A DNA stretch of 64,000 bases from Enterobacter sp. JUb54 (GCF_014298075.1 NZ_CP060418.1:1612001-1676000); one strand, 5' to 3'; counted from the first letter of the stretch, positions 1 to 9,122 are shown. A program made the numbers and translations. Notes: generated from the letters alone by a model not told the origin.

Positions 1-111
1 ACCGGCGTCGTGGAGTGGGCAGTTGAGATTGCGAACCAGCATCAGCAGCCGGTAGCGCTCTACTCGATTCTGACGCTGGTAGCCCGTCAGCACGGGGATT
101 TCCCGGCCTGA
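1..111 (+). CDS. paaZ: PaaZ/MaoC C-terminus (partial, 5' end outside window)
   Basis: The window opens inside a reading frame that runs 36 codons to a TGA at 109-111. The residues ([20 protein letters not shown], then [16 protein letters not shown]) match my memory of the C-terminal end of PaaZ, the bifunctional oxepin-CoA hydrolase/3-oxo-5,6-dehydrosuberyl-CoA semialdehyde dehydrogenase of phenylacetate breakdown. paaZ neighbours tynA in E. coli, and here both lie on the same strand, so the context agrees. Phenylacetate is the product of the TynA-FeaB route, so the pathways connect. Only the tail is visible; identity rests on this short stretch plus synteny. Confidence 0.75.
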   Translation, partial: TGVVEWAVEIANQHQQPVALYSILTLVARQHGDFPA

Positions 112-145
112 GACTCGCCGATACGGCCATGATCCACACCACCAC

Positions 146-171
146 AATGCCTCTGCGGAGGCATTTTTTAT
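146..171 (+). terminator. Rho-independent terminator after paaZ
   Basis: AATGCCTC (146-153), a four-base TGCG loop and GAGGCATT (158-165) form a perfect 8-bp stem followed by a T-rich run. It separates paaZ from tynA, so tynA should have its own promoter. Confidence 0.8.
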
Positions 172-174
172 AAC

Positions 175-190
175 TGGCAAAACTGACAAA
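175..190 (+). promoter_or_regulatory. Candidate FeaR-binding site upstream of tynA
   Basis: TGGCA, eight bases, then AAA exactly fits the TGNCA-N8-AAA motif that I recall as described for E. coli FeaR. It lies about 110 bp before the tynA start and reads in the direction of tynA. The same motif in the corresponding orientation occurs in front of feaB, which strengthens the call. The motif is short, so a single chance match is possible. Confidence 0.5.
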
Positions 191-301
191 CAACCTGGCA
201 TACGCAGGCAAACACCTGGTCATCGCGCACTGCTAGGTTAACGATACACAAGCCGACTTTCGCAGCGGCAAAGCACAACACAACAATTAGGTGAGGTCAC
301 A

Positions 302-2560
302 ATGGCGATTCGTTCCCCCCGCAAAACGGCTCTGGCGCTGGCTGTTGCCCTGTTCTGCGCCTGGCAAAGCCCGGTTTTCGCCCATGGCGGTGAAGCGCAT
401 ATGGTTCCGATGGATAAAACGCTGCAGGAATTTGGCGCCGATGTGCAGTGGGATGATTATGCCCAGATGTTTACCCTGATGAAGGACGGGGCCTACGTCA
501 AAGTGAAGCCCGGCGCCAAAACCGCAATCGTCAACGGCAAAACGTTGAATCTGCAGGTGCCGGTGGTGATGAAAAATGGCAAGGCGTGGGTCTCCGAGAC
601 CTTTATCAACGATGTCTTCCAGTCCGGACTTGACCAGACCTTCCAGGTCGAGAAACGCCCGCACCCGCTCAACTCATTAACCGCGGCGGAAATCAGCGAA
701 GCCGTCACCATCGTCAATGCGTCGCCAGAGTTCCGCCCCAATACCCGCTTCACCGAAATTTCGCTGCACGAGCCGGATAAGGCCGCAGTGTGGGCTTTTG
801 CGCTGCAGGGCACCGCCGTGTCGGCCCCGCGCACCGCTGACGTCATCATGCTCGATGGCAAGCACGTTATCGAAAGCGTGGTCGACTTACAGAACAAAAA
901 AATCCTCTCCTGGCAGCCAATTAAAGATGCCCACGGCATGGTGCTGATTGACGATTTCGTCAGCGTGCAGAACATCATTAACGCCAGCGATGAATTTGCC
1001 GCGGTCCTCAAAAAACACGGCATCACCGATACCAAAAAGGTGATCACCACCCCGCTGACCGTGGGCTACTTCGACGGCAAAGATGGCCTGAAGCAGGACT
1101 CGCGCCTGCTGAAAGTGGTGAGCTATCTGGATACCGGCGACGGCAACTACTGGGCGCACCCGATTGAAAACCTGGTGGCGGTGGTCGACCTTGAGCAGAA
1201 GAAGATCATCAAAATTGAAGAAGGCCCGGTGATCCCGGTGCCGATGGAAGCGCGCCCGTATGATGGCCGCGACCGCGTCGCCTCCGCGGTGAAACCGCTG
1301 GATATCACCGAGCCGGAAGGCAAAAACTACACCATTACCGGCGACACCATTCACTGGCAGAACTGGGATTTCCACCTGCGTCTGAACTCCCGCGTCGGGC
1401 CGATCCTCTCGACGGTCACCTACAACGACAACGGGAAGAAACGCCAGGTGATGTATGAAGGTTCGCTGGGCGGCATGATCGTGCCTTACGGTGACCCGGA
1501 CGTGGGCTGGTACTTTAAGGCCTATCTCGACTCCGGCGATTACGGTATGGGCACCCTGACCTCGCCTATCGTGCGCGGCAAAGATGCGCCTGCGAACTCG
1601 GTGCTGCTGGATGAAACCATTGCCGATTACACCGGTAAACCCACCACGATCCCACACGCGATTGCAATTTTTGAACGCTATGCCGGGCCGGAGTACAAGC
1701 ACCAGGAAATGGGGCAGCCGAACGTCAGCACCGAGCGCCGCGAACTGGTGGTCCGCTGGATCAGTACCGTAGGCAACTACGACTATATCTTTGACTGGGT
1801 ATTCCACGAGAACGGCACCATCGGCATCGATGCCGGCGCCACCGGGATCGAAGCGGTGAAAGGCGTGATGGCGAAAACCATGCACGATCCGAGCGCCAAA
1901 GATGATACCCGCTACGGGACGCTGATCGACCATAACATCGTCGGCACCACCCACCAGCACATCTACAACTTCCGGCTGGATCTTGATGTCGATGGCGAAA
2001 ACAACAGCCTGGTGGCTATGGACCCGGAAGTGAAACCCAACACCGCCGGTGGCCCGCGAACCAGCACCATGCAGGTGAATCAGTACACCATCGACAATGA
2101 GCAGAAGGCGGCGCAGAAGTTCGACCCAGGCACCATTCGCCTGCTGAGCAACACCACCAAAGAGAACCGGATGGGCAACCCGGTGTCGTATCAGATAATC
2201 CCGTATGCTGGCGGGACTCACCCGGCAGCAACCGGCGCCAAGTTCGCCCCGGATGAGTGGATCTATCACCGTCTGAGCTTTATGGATAAGCAGCTGTGGG
2301 TCACCCGCTATCATCAGGAAGAGCGTTATCCTGAAGGCAAGTATCCGAACCGTTCAGTCCATGACACCGGTCTCGGCGCCTATGCCAAGGATGACGAGTC
2401 GCTGACCAACCACGATGACGTCGTGTGGATCACTACCGGCACCACCCACGTGGCCCGCGCCGAAGAGTGGCCGATTATGCCGACCGAATGGGCGCACGCG
2501 TTGTTGAAACCGTGGAACTTCTTTGACGAAACGCCGACCCTCGGCGAGAAGAAAAAGTAG
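302..2560 (+). CDS. tynA: Primary-amine oxidase (tyramine oxidase, copper/TPQ)
   Basis: A periplasmic copper amine oxidase of 752 residues (E. coli TynA is about 757). It oxidises tyramine, phenylethylamine and related amines to aldehydes with release of ammonia and hydrogen peroxide. Residues 1-28 form a signal peptide ending near VFAHG. The N-terminal copper amine oxidase domains are followed by the catalytic domain, in which the NYDY motif carries Tyr493, the residue modified to topaquinone. Copper ligands are visible as HQH (about residues 547-549) and the late His in TTHVARAEEW. A good ribosome site (GGTGAGG) precedes the ATG. The aldehyde goes to FeaB, encoded 7.5 kb away. A FeaR-like motif lies upstream. 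Confidence 0.97.
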   Translation: MAIRSPRKTALALAVALFCAWQSPVFAHGGEAHMVPMDKTLQEFGADVQWDDYAQMFTLMKDGAYVKVKPGAKTAIVNGKTLNLQVPVVMKNGKAWVSETFINDVFQSGLDQTFQVEKRPHPLNSLTAAEISEAVTIVNASPEFRPNTRFTEISLHEPDKAAVWAFALQGTAVSAPRTADVIMLDGKHVIESVVDLQNKKILSWQPIKDAHGMVLIDDFVSVQNIINASDEFAAVLKKHGITDTKKVITTPLTVGYFDGKDGLKQDSRLLKVVSYLDTGDGNYWAHPIENLVAVVDLEQKKIIKIEEGPVIPVPMEARPYDGRDRVASAVKPLDITEPEGKNYTITGDTIHWQNWDFHLRLNSRVGPILSTVTYNDNGKKRQVMYEGSLGGMIVPYGDPDVGWYFKAYLDSGDYGMGTLTSPIVRGKDAPANSVLLDETIADYTGKPTTIPHAIAIFERYAGPEYKHQEMGQPNVSTERRELVVRWISTVGNYDYIFDWVFHENGTIGIDAGATGIEAVKGVMAKTMHDPSAKDDTRYGTLIDHNIVGTTHQHIYNFRLDLDVDGENNSLVAMDPEVKPNTAGGPRTSTMQVNQYTIDNEQKAAQKFDPGTIRLLSNTTKENRMGNPVSYQIIPYAGGTHPAATGAKFAPDEWIYHRLSFMDKQLWVTRYHQEERYPEGKYPNRSVHDTGLGAYAKDDESLTNHDDVVWITTGTTHVARAEEWPIMPTEWAHALLKPWNFFDETPTLGEKKK

Positions 2561-2572
2561 CCCACATTTCAT

Positions 2573-2622
2573 ACCGGCAACCCGGATAGCGGCGAAGCGC
2601 CCTGTCCGGGTTACGGTGTAGG
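2573..2622. repeat. REP-like palindromic element
   Basis: Imperfect palindrome with the typical REP core (CCGGATAGCGGCGAAGCGCC, then CTGTCCGGG) directly after the tynA stop codon. Such elements lie at 3' ends of enterobacterial transcripts and can stabilise mRNA or bind gyrase. Confidence 0.6.
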
Positions 2623-2639
2623 ATGATGATGTTGTGAGT

Positions 2640-2681
2640 GAGCGCCACCGAGGGTAATCCCTCGCGTGGCGCTCGCGTTTT
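2640..2681 (+). terminator. tynA: Strong hairpin terminator after tynA
   Basis: GAGCGCCAC with CGAGGG pairs with CCCTCG and GTGGCGCTC around a TAAT loop (2640-2674), a stem of about 15 bp with one bulge, followed by GCGTTTTT. The T run suits transcription from the left. It also sits at the end of the converging lipase gene. Confidence 0.75.
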
Positions 2682-4321
2682 TACGAGGCGTCGTTCCAGC
2701 TTTGCACCACAAAGCGCAACCGCCCCGAAATGCCCGGTACCGAAGGGCGTTTTTTGCCGTTGGCATCGAGCGTGACGCTGTCTACCGGGATGGTGACCTC
2801 ACAGGCCTTGCCGGCCGTTTCCTTCGGTTGCAGAACGATATCGGCGCTGGAAAATCCGGCGTCCTGCCAGGCATATTTTATCTTCCAGGGCGTGTTATCG
2901 TTGGTCGGCGGGACAATCTCGAGGATCAGCGAATTGCGGAACAGATACCCTCCTTCATAGTGTTCGTTGAACCAGAATCGCTTCTCGATTTCATAATCCG
3001 GCATTTTGACCCCGAGCGTCAGACTGTAGGCCAGCGAGCGCCGGTTTTTATTGACACGCGCGCTCTTCGACAAGAACACGCTGGAGAGATACTGCGACGC
3101 ACGTTGTTGCTCAAACCACTCTTTTTGCGTCAGACAGGCAACGGAGTCCTCTTCCGAGACGCGACGGGTTAGCGACCACGGCTTGCCGCGAGGCGAGGCG
3201 ATCGCCTCTATCTGATAGATGGCGTCAATTTTCGACGCATTGCCCCCCGCCGCTTTGATTGCCGCCTCCGGCAGGCGGATGTCATCAATATCCAGCCAGA
3301 TATCCACCCGCACATCGCCAAACAGAAAGCGAGCCAGGTTCTGGAAGGCCTCTTCGCTGTTCACAATACCAAAATAGCCAGAGTGTGAGCGGTAGGTGAA
3401 GGCTTTCGCACAGGGGGCGCCAGGAGAGCCATCGGCATTCAGGCCGGTTAACGTGGCATTCTCGATTTTGACCAGACCATCGCTGCCGTTGCCGACAAAG
3501 GTTCGCGATAGCGCGGCGGCGGCATCGTAATCAAGGCGGTTGGTGCCGACCATGGTGAAAATCCGCGAGGACGGCAGACAGGATTCCGGTATCACATCGA
3601 CCCGGTTATAGCGTTGGTAGGCCTGTTGCAGGTTAAGGTAATCCGCCATCCGCTCGCGGTTAAAATTGGTGACGCTGCTTTGCCACGGCAGGTCCGGAAC
3701 GTTGAGCCCCGCGAACTCAATCCCGTTATGGGGCGTCGCATAGGTGAAAAATTTATCCACACTGGCCGCCATCCTGCCCGGATCGAGCCGCGGATTTTGC
3801 AGCAACGCCCGGCATACCAGACCGCCCATCGAGTGCGCCACCAGATAGCAGCGAAAATCACCCGCCACCTTCACGCCGCTGTTGGGATTCGCCAGCAGTA
3901 ACGTCCGCACCTTGACCAGCAGTTTCGATAGCCCGATGGCCGCGTCCTCGATTGACGGCGTCTTACCGGACCCGAGCAGTGTCGAGGCGTCATCATAATA
4001 GCGATAGACGATCACCGATTTATCATCCAGTACATTGCCGGTGGGTTTCCCCTCCGGATCGGTCTCCCAGCCCTCATCCATGATATCCAGCCCCTGCTCG
4101 AACACATCGCTGTAGCCAAACTCCGTGGCCAGACGAATGACCGGGGATTCGAAATAAAACTTCCTGGGGCGATCTTTCTGGCTCGCCGACGCACGCAGCA
4201 TCGTTGATCCAAGATTAAAACCATTAAACGGATCTGCTGTAGTCTCATTAACGTCGCGTTGCGTCATCGCATAACCACGAACGTAAATAATAGGGAAAAA
4301 AGGCACTTTATTATTAGCCAT
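2681..4321 (-). CDS. Alpha/beta-hydrolase lipase-like protein (possible antibacterial effector)
   Basis: 546 residues when started at MANNKVPFFP, which has AGGA 8-9 bases upstream; a longer form would add 12 residues without a better ribosome site. The N-terminus (PIIYVRGYA) looks like an oxyanion-loop start. Ser164 sits in the nucleophile elbow AHSMGG, followed by an ATPHNG motif typical of lipases and PGAP1-like hydrolases. The last ~170 residues look beta-rich and match nothing I know. There is no signal peptide or membrane segment. It is 87 bp downstream of a peptidoglycan-binding/CHAP gene on the same strand, so the two probably share a transcript. Lipase activity is a family inference; delivery as a toxin is speculation based on neighbours. 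Confidence 0.65.
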   Translation of the reverse strand: MANNKVPFFPIIYVRGYAMTQRDVNETTADPFNGFNLGSTMLRASASQKDRPRKFYFESPVIRLATEFGYSDVFEQGLDIMDEGWETDPEGKPTGNVLDDKSVIVYRYYDDASTLLGSGKTPSIEDAAIGLSKLLVKVRTLLLANPNSGVKVAGDFRCYLVAHSMGGLVCRALLQNPRLDPGRMAASVDKFFTYATPHNGIEFAGLNVPDLPWQSSVTNFNRERMADYLNLQQAYQRYNRVDVIPESCLPSSRIFTMVGTNRLDYDAAAALSRTFVGNGSDGLVKIENATLTGLNADGSPGAPCAKAFTYRSHSGYFGIVNSEEAFQNLARFLFGDVRVDIWLDIDDIRLPEAAIKAAGGNASKIDAIYQIEAIASPRGKPWSLTRRVSEEDSVACLTQKEWFEQQRASQYLSSVFLSKSARVNKNRRSLAYSLTLGVKMPDYEIEKRFWFNEHYEGGYLFRNSLILEIVPPTNDNTPWKIKYAWQDAGFSSADIVLQPKETAGKACEVTIPVDSVTLDANGKKRPSVPGISGRLRFVVQSWNDAS

Positions 4322-4408
4322 TTTTATTTTCCTGAGATTTATTATGCTTACACCCAATGAATTTCACGATGCAGCCAACACCCTGCACGTTGAAAAATAA
4401 CGGGGATA

Positions 4409-5188
4409 TTATGGGTGACGAGACACGCCATACAGCCCTTTATATTTATCATTGGTTGCAGATGCGACTAACACTGACCACGAATAATGAAAGATATTCA
4501 CTTTCGAGGGATAAGCGCCGCGGTTACCTTCGATAGTCCACAAAATACCGTCAGCGTAGCGTTGAACAATGCCGACATGGCCCTGCCAGGCGCTCTCCTT
4601 CGGTTTTTTCGGGTCAACTCTCAGCCAGCAGATAATATCGCCCGGTTGCGGTGGGTTACTTAATGACGGGGTATAGGCATAGCCCAATGATTTCATTTCA
4701 TTATGCAGCGCCTGAGCGGAGGTTTGATAACCAAATACCGCCGGTGATGCCTGGTTAAAACAGTAGCTGACAAAAGCGGCACACCAGCTTTGCCCCTGTG
4801 AACCGTGCCCGGAAAAGTACTTCTTAATATCCGGCCCGTGGTTGTCGGAGCCCTGCTCGCCGTGACCAAGTTCACCCTGCGCTATCTTGAGCGCCGCCTG
4901 GCCTGCGGGACTGCCGCCTTCGACGTTCACCAACGCAGGCGCCGCCGGCACCGGCACAACCGTCTGCTTGCCCAATGCCACATCCAGCGCCCAGCGAGTA
5001 TGCGGGCCGACTTTACCATCGACCACCAGCGGTTGGCCTGAGGCATCGAGGTTGGCTACCTGAAAGGCTTCTACCGACTTTTTAACCACCTGGTCAAATT
5101 TATTACCTGGCTCCAGGCCAAAAAATAATCTCCGTAAATCATTTATTAGCTGCGCGACTGCGCTGCCTTCATCACCGAGTTTAAGCAT
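4409..5188 (-). CDS. Peptidoglycan-binding plus CHAP-like cysteine amidase/peptidase
   Basis: 259 residues. Residues 1-75 resemble a PG_binding_1 domain (repeated hydrophobic helices, VDGKVGPHTRWALDV). After a Pro/Ala linker, residues ~95-255 form a CHAP/NlpC-like cysteine hydrolase: Cys136 in SWCAAFVSYC, His204 in GHVGIV, and Glu220/Asn222 in TIEGN as the likely third member. Expected role is cutting peptidoglycan peptide or amide bonds. There is no signal peptide, so export would need another route (type VI secretion, a holin, or lysis) or the protein acts after uptake. First gene of a two-gene unit with the lipase-like protein. No immunity gene is evident next to it. Confidence 0.65.
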   Translation of the reverse strand: MLKLGDEGSAVAQLINDLRRLFFGLEPGNKFDQVVKKSVEAFQVANLDASGQPLVVDGKVGPHTRWALDVALGKQTVVPVPAAPALVNVEGGSPAGQAALKIAQGELGHGEQGSDNHGPDIKKYFSGHGSQGQSWCAAFVSYCFNQASPAVFGYQTSAQALHNEMKSLGYAYTPSLSNPPQPGDIICWLRVDPKKPKESAWQGHVGIVQRYADGILWTIEGNRGAYPSKVNIFHYSWSVLVASATNDKYKGLYGVSRHP

Positions 5189-5580
5189 ATCGTCCCCGTC
5201 ATATTCACGTTAGTTAATAAAGAAATGATTCGCATGATAAATGTAATGTTAAACGCCACAGGCTATTACAGATAAAAAATAACGTCACCTCCCGAGAGCC
5301 AGGCATGTTAGCTCGCTATTTTAAACGCGAAATAGTTCTCTTATAAAAAATCATCATAAAAGAAGGATCATATTAGACCTCGATCAATTACATGATAAAT
5401 ATCAGACTTAGCGTCTGGTGGAAAATAGCGATAGAGAATAACCACCATCAATATGGCGCAGGGCCAGTTTGGTCACGGACAGGCGCTTATTTAGCGTAGT
5501 TATCTCGTGCAAGAGATCAAGTGACGGACCGACCGCTTTTTTAACCGCCCCCGGATTGCGGCGCAAGCGCCTGATCCGGG
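5189..5580. other. AT-rich intergenic stretch with repeat remnants
   Basis: About 390 bp with no convincing gene. It must hold the promoter of the CHAP-lipase unit. Bases 5463-5477 (GCCAGTTTGGTCACG) are identical to 9318-9332 inside the repeat at 9284-9434, suggesting a remnant of the same element. A REP-like palindrome (GGATTGCGGCGCAAGCGCC, then TGATCCGGG) occupies 5551-5579 and runs up to the stop of the next gene. Confidence 0.5.
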
Positions 5581-6519
5581 CTACAGGGTGGTGAAGTCGA
5601 GAAGGTATTTACCGTGGCTGCTGGCGCGGATGGCCTCCTGCCAGCGGTGCAGCGGCACCACCTCCACCGGCGGCAACGTTGTCGTCGGCAGCAGACGCCA
5701 GATCCCTGCAAACGCCGCCTGCCATTGCGCGTCAGACAGGGTCGCCAGCGCCTCGCGCAGATGGAATTTGTGCACCCGCGGAAGCAGTCGGGTCTGGGTC
5801 AGCGCCTGCCCGGATAACAGCCCGTAGGAGATCAGTCCGGCGCGGTCCGGCAGCACCGATAGCAGCGTGTTCGCCAGCGCCCCGCCCACCGCATCAAATA
5901 GCCAATCGGCATTCTGCCCGACCTGCTCCAACATCAGTCGGTCCGCTTCCAGCAGCGGGTAGACCCCCAGCTGCTCCAGCCGGGAAATATGCTGCGGCGA
6001 ACGGATAACACCACTCACCGATCGCGCCCCTTTATGCAACGCCCACTGCGCCAGCAGGCTGGCACAACTGGACCCCGCCGCGGTCAGCACGATATTGCAC
6101 CCGGCTACCGGCCAGCGGTTGAGCATCAGCAGCGCGGTTAACGGGTTGATATAGGCGCGGGCGGCCAGCAGATCGTCGATGGCGTCAGGCACCGGCACCA
6201 GCCAGCGTTCGGGGATATCCAGATAACGCTGCCAGGTGCCATCGCCACGCAGGGGCAGCACCCGCTGTCCGGGGGCAACTCTGGCACCGGGCGGCGCCTC
6301 CACCACGACTCCAACCCCTTCGTAACCCGCCGTCGCCGGCAGCCGGGTACGGTGGCTGTAGGCCCCGGTGATAGGGATCAGATCCGAAGGATTGACCGGC
6401 GCATAGCGCATCGCAACCCGCACCTTTCCCGCCGCCAGCGGCAGCATGGGAGTAGTACGCAGCCGAAGCGCCGCGGCCGGCGCCCCGTAAGTGTCATAGC
6501 AAAGCGCGTGGTTCAGCAT
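5581..6519 (-). CDS. Zinc-independent MDR-family alcohol dehydrogenase/quinone oxidoreductase
   Basis: 312 residues of the medium-chain dehydrogenase/reductase superfamily. An N-terminal GroES-like part (APVNPSDLIPITG, GYEGVGVVVE) is followed by a Rossmann half with a cofactor loop near TAAGSSCASLLAQWA. The structural and catalytic zinc cysteines of classic alcohol dehydrogenases are missing, as in quinone oxidoreductases and enoyl reductases (YhdH/MECR type). Substrate unknown. It is followed 3' by intergenic repeats and preceded by a ketopantoate-reductase-like gene on the same strand 84 bp away, so a shared transcript is possible. Confidence 0.7.
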   Translation of the reverse strand: MLNHALCYDTYGAPAAALRLRTTPMLPLAAGKVRVAMRYAPVNPSDLIPITGAYSHRTRLPATAGYEGVGVVVEAPPGARVAPGQRVLPLRGDGTWQRYLDIPERWLVPVPDAIDDLLAARAYINPLTALLMLNRWPVAGCNIVLTAAGSSCASLLAQWALHKGARSVSGVIRSPQHISRLEQLGVYPLLEADRLMLEQVGQNADWLFDAVGGALANTLLSVLPDRAGLISYGLLSGQALTQTRLLPRVHKFHLREALATLSDAQWQAAFAGIWRLLPTTTLPPVEVVPLHRWQEAIRASSHGKYLLDFTTL

Positions 6520-6603
6520 AGCGGGGAGTTACCACCTTCCGGCAAAACAGAGGCGCAATCATAGCAGGATTCGGCGGGACGTTTCCCGCCAAAGACGGGA
6601 CCA

Positions 6604-7497
6604 TCAGCCCGGACCATCGCTGGCGGCAGCCAGCAGCGGGACGATCAGATCGCTCATCGGCGTCGGAATGCCGTGGCGGCGGCCTCGCCGCGGTATCACG
6701 GCGTTGCGGATCTCCCACTCCAGCGGATGCCCGGCTTCACGGTCAATCAGAATCGAGGTGCTGAGGTCAGGGGGCGCACGGTGGAAGCCGTCGAGGATCT
6801 CCTGCGGGACACTGTCGCTCAGCGACGCGCCCTCGGCGCGGGCGACGGTCAGGCATTCACGCAAATAGGCCAGGGCAACATCACTGATATCGGCGCGGGA
6901 GAACATACCGGCCCGCCGCCCCGTCAGCACCATCAGCCCGGCGACGGCATTTTGCAGCAGCTTACGCCATGCCACGGAGGTAAAATCGGCGGCCAGATCC
7001 ACCGCACAGCGGGTTCCCCGCAGCGCGTGTTGTACCCGTTGGGCTTGCGGCACATCCGGTAGCGTCAGGCGTGGCGCAGCCCGTAGCCACACCGAGGTTT
7101 CCGATTCGCGCAGCGCCGGAAACCACACCACCGAGGGCAACACCGGGGAAGCGGCAACCCACGGGGCAAACTGCTCCTGCTGTTCTACGCCGTTTTGCAG
7201 GACGCACACCACCGTATTGTTATCGCATAATACGGCCAGCCAGGGCGCAATCGCGCGGATCTGGGTGGTCTTCACCGCCACAAAAACCACATCGACCGGC
7301 CGGGGTATCGTCGCCGGATCGCTCAGCAGCGGTCCGGGCACGGTAATCTGGCCGCCGTCAAAGCGTAGCGACAGTTGCGGATGGGGCGTGCGGGCGCAGA
7401 TCAGCGGCGTACGCCCGGCTTCATGCAGCGCCGCCGCGATAGTGGTACCAATGGCGCCGGGCCCAATCAGGGCAACGGTTGGCTCTTGCGATCTCAT
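6604..7497 (-). CDS. Ketopantoate reductase-like NADPH oxidoreductase
   Basis: 297 residues from the ATG at 7497, chosen because CAGGAGG lies 5 bases before it. The N-terminal Rossmann motif is ALIGPGAIGTTIAAAL. The family features FVAVKTTQ and LQNGV, and the C-terminal helical half with WRKLLQNAVAGL (the Lys region of PanE) place it in the ApbA/PanE family. It is divergent from chromosomal panE, so a different 2-oxo acid or a side role is likely. Same strand as the neighbouring MDR gene; both sit oddly among hydrolases between tynA and feaB. Confidence 0.75.
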   Translation of the reverse strand: MRSQEPTVALIGPGAIGTTIAAALHEAGRTPLICARTPHPQLSLRFDGGQITVPGPLLSDPATIPRPVDVVFVAVKTTQIRAIAPWLAVLCDNNTVVCVLQNGVEQQEQFAPWVAASPVLPSVVWFPALRESETSVWLRAAPRLTLPDVPQAQRVQHALRGTRCAVDLAADFTSVAWRKLLQNAVAGLMVLTGRRAGMFSRADISDVALAYLRECLTVARAEGASLSDSVPQEILDGFHRAPPDLSTSILIDREAGHPLEWEIRNAVIPRRGRRHGIPTPMSDLIVPLLAAASDGPG

Positions 7498-7592
7498 TTC
7501 TGCCTCCTGAGGATTTCTCCGCCCGATGGCGGGCAGCAATCAACAGTAGCGAGAAAGGATAGCGTTGAGCAAGCCCGTTGGTCCGGGCGCCG

Positions 7593-9122
7593 TCAGCGGG
7601 TTATCGTCAGGCAGACACTTCCCCGATTGTTATCGTACATTTGCCACGCGTCGTTGGCCCAGGCGTAAAAATAGCCGCTTTTCGCCGGGGTAAAACGGCA
7701 TTCGGTGCCAATAACAAAAATCTGATGCTGTTGTTGAGGTACCGCAGAAGCGCCGGCGGCGCTATTTGCCACCACCCCGATGAGGGCGAACCACGGTGCC
7801 GAGCCGACACGTCTGCTCAGCCAAAAATCCACATCCTGATTTTTAGTGGCCCCTTTCCACAACGTTTCTAGTTTGTCGGAGACAGAAGCCAGAATCTGAG
7901 CCGCCTCACCGGGATAAAACTTCCCGTCATCGGTGCCGCCCGCATCACAGGGAATCGAGCTGTCCAGCCATTTTCCCGTAGCGCTAAAACGATATTCAAT
8001 ACCAGCCTCCAGCCACACGCCGGTGGCATTCCAGCGTTCACGAGCAAATACGTCAACGGTCGCCGAATGGCCTGCGACCAGGGATTTCTCCGGCCGGTAG
8101 CGCCCATTAAGCAGCGAGGGCAGACTCTGACGTTGCAGCACGCTGTCATCGACACGGGGATCGTCTGCCACCAGCTGCGGCACCGCCCGTGGGCAGGTAT
8201 GCAGCAGCGTAAACACGCCGGTCACCGAATCGTGCAGTAACCCATGAGGGTTGGGTGCCAGCTGTGAATCCATGCCCGGCAACAGTTCGAGGCCCAGGCC
8301 CTCGGCTTCTGACATCATCCAGCGCAGGGGAATGTCCGATAATCCGCATTGTGCGTAGCCCCCACCAACGTCAGAATGCACGCCGACAAACCAGCGCTGC
8401 TTGACCCGCGGGTTACCCTCCACGTTATCCCAGAGCGTGGGGATAAAGCTCTGGCGCTGCTCGTCCAGCGCCAGAGCATGACGGGCGTTTTCCACGATGG
8501 GACTGAGGGAGGTATCGTGGAAGGCATATTTTTTCGGATCGTCCAGCAGATTCGCTAACGCCATATCGTCAGGAATACCCAGCGCCCCTACCGTCTCCCA
8601 AACGCCGATAAAAAAGACAGGGATACTGCCTTTTGTCGGATCCCCCGTCGCCACCGAATAAAAGGGCCGGCCCACGCTGGCAATAATGGGCGGAACGCTG
8701 CCAACTGGCTGGCGGTAATGGGCAAACAGCGTGTTGATATCCTCCCACACTTTATCGTCGCCGGTTCCCGCCTTAGCAGCATTCAATAAACCGCAGCGCG
8801 CAATCATTCCACCGAGGCTGCGAACGGTATAGGCGCCACGGCTAAAACCAAACAGCCAGATTTTATCGCCGGGCTGGTAGTTGGTCGCCAGCCAGTAATA
8901 GGCGCTAATGATATTCTTATCAAGGCCTTCGCCGATGCCGCCACCGATGTAGCGCTCGATCGCTCCGCCGTCGGTTCCCACTCCGGTATGGTAATAGACG
9001 CGCTGGCTATTATTTTCCGCCACCGCATTTCTCAGCTTCACCACATTCGTCGGGGCCGGTTTACCGTCATCAAGCTGTTGCGGTGTATTCCAGGTACCGT
9101 CGCAAAACACCAGTAAGTTCAT
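7593..9122 (-). CDS. DUF2235 hydrolase (Tle1-like) with C-terminal LecA/PA-IL-like lectin domain
   Basis: 509 residues. Residues 1-~280 are a DUF2235/T6SS_Tle1-like alpha/beta hydrolase: FCDGTWN at 6-12, nucleophile Ser94 in GFSRGA, and VHSDVGGGY carrying the acidic residue. The C-terminal ~150 residues look like the galactose-binding lectin PA-IL (LecA): they end with ND-x4-Y-x-NN-x-G-S (residues 490-502), which aligns without gaps to the calcium and sugar-binding loop I remember in LecA. No signal peptide or membrane segment. AAGAGG lies ahead of the ATG. DUF2235 proteins include phospholipase effectors of type VI secretion; a lectin tail would add carbohydrate targeting. No T6SS structural genes are in the window. 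Confidence 0.7.
   Translation of the reverse strand: MNLLVFCDGTWNTPQQLDDGKPAPTNVVKLRNAVAENNSQRVYYHTGVGTDGGAIERYIGGGIGEGLDKNIISAYYWLATNYQPGDKIWLFGFSRGAYTVRSLGGMIARCGLLNAAKAGTGDDKVWEDINTLFAHYRQPVGSVPPIIASVGRPFYSVATGDPTKGSIPVFFIGVWETVGALGIPDDMALANLLDDPKKYAFHDTSLSPIVENARHALALDEQRQSFIPTLWDNVEGNPRVKQRWFVGVHSDVGGGYAQCGLSDIPLRWMMSEAEGLGLELLPGMDSQLAPNPHGLLHDSVTGVFTLLHTCPRAVPQLVADDPRVDDSVLQRQSLPSLLNGRYRPEKSLVAGHSATVDVFARERWNATGVWLEAGIEYRFSATGKWLDSSIPCDAGGTDDGKFYPGEAAQILASVSDKLETLWKGATKNQDVDFWLSRRVGSAPWFALIGVVANSAAGASAVPQQQHQIFVIGTECRFTPAKSGYFYAWANDAWQMYDNNRGSVCLTITR

Noticed and set aside
887-2314. 475-codon open frame opposite tynA
   Set aside because: Shadow of GC-rich coding sequence; the protein is His/Val/Gly-rich without any family feature, and tynA on the other strand is certain.
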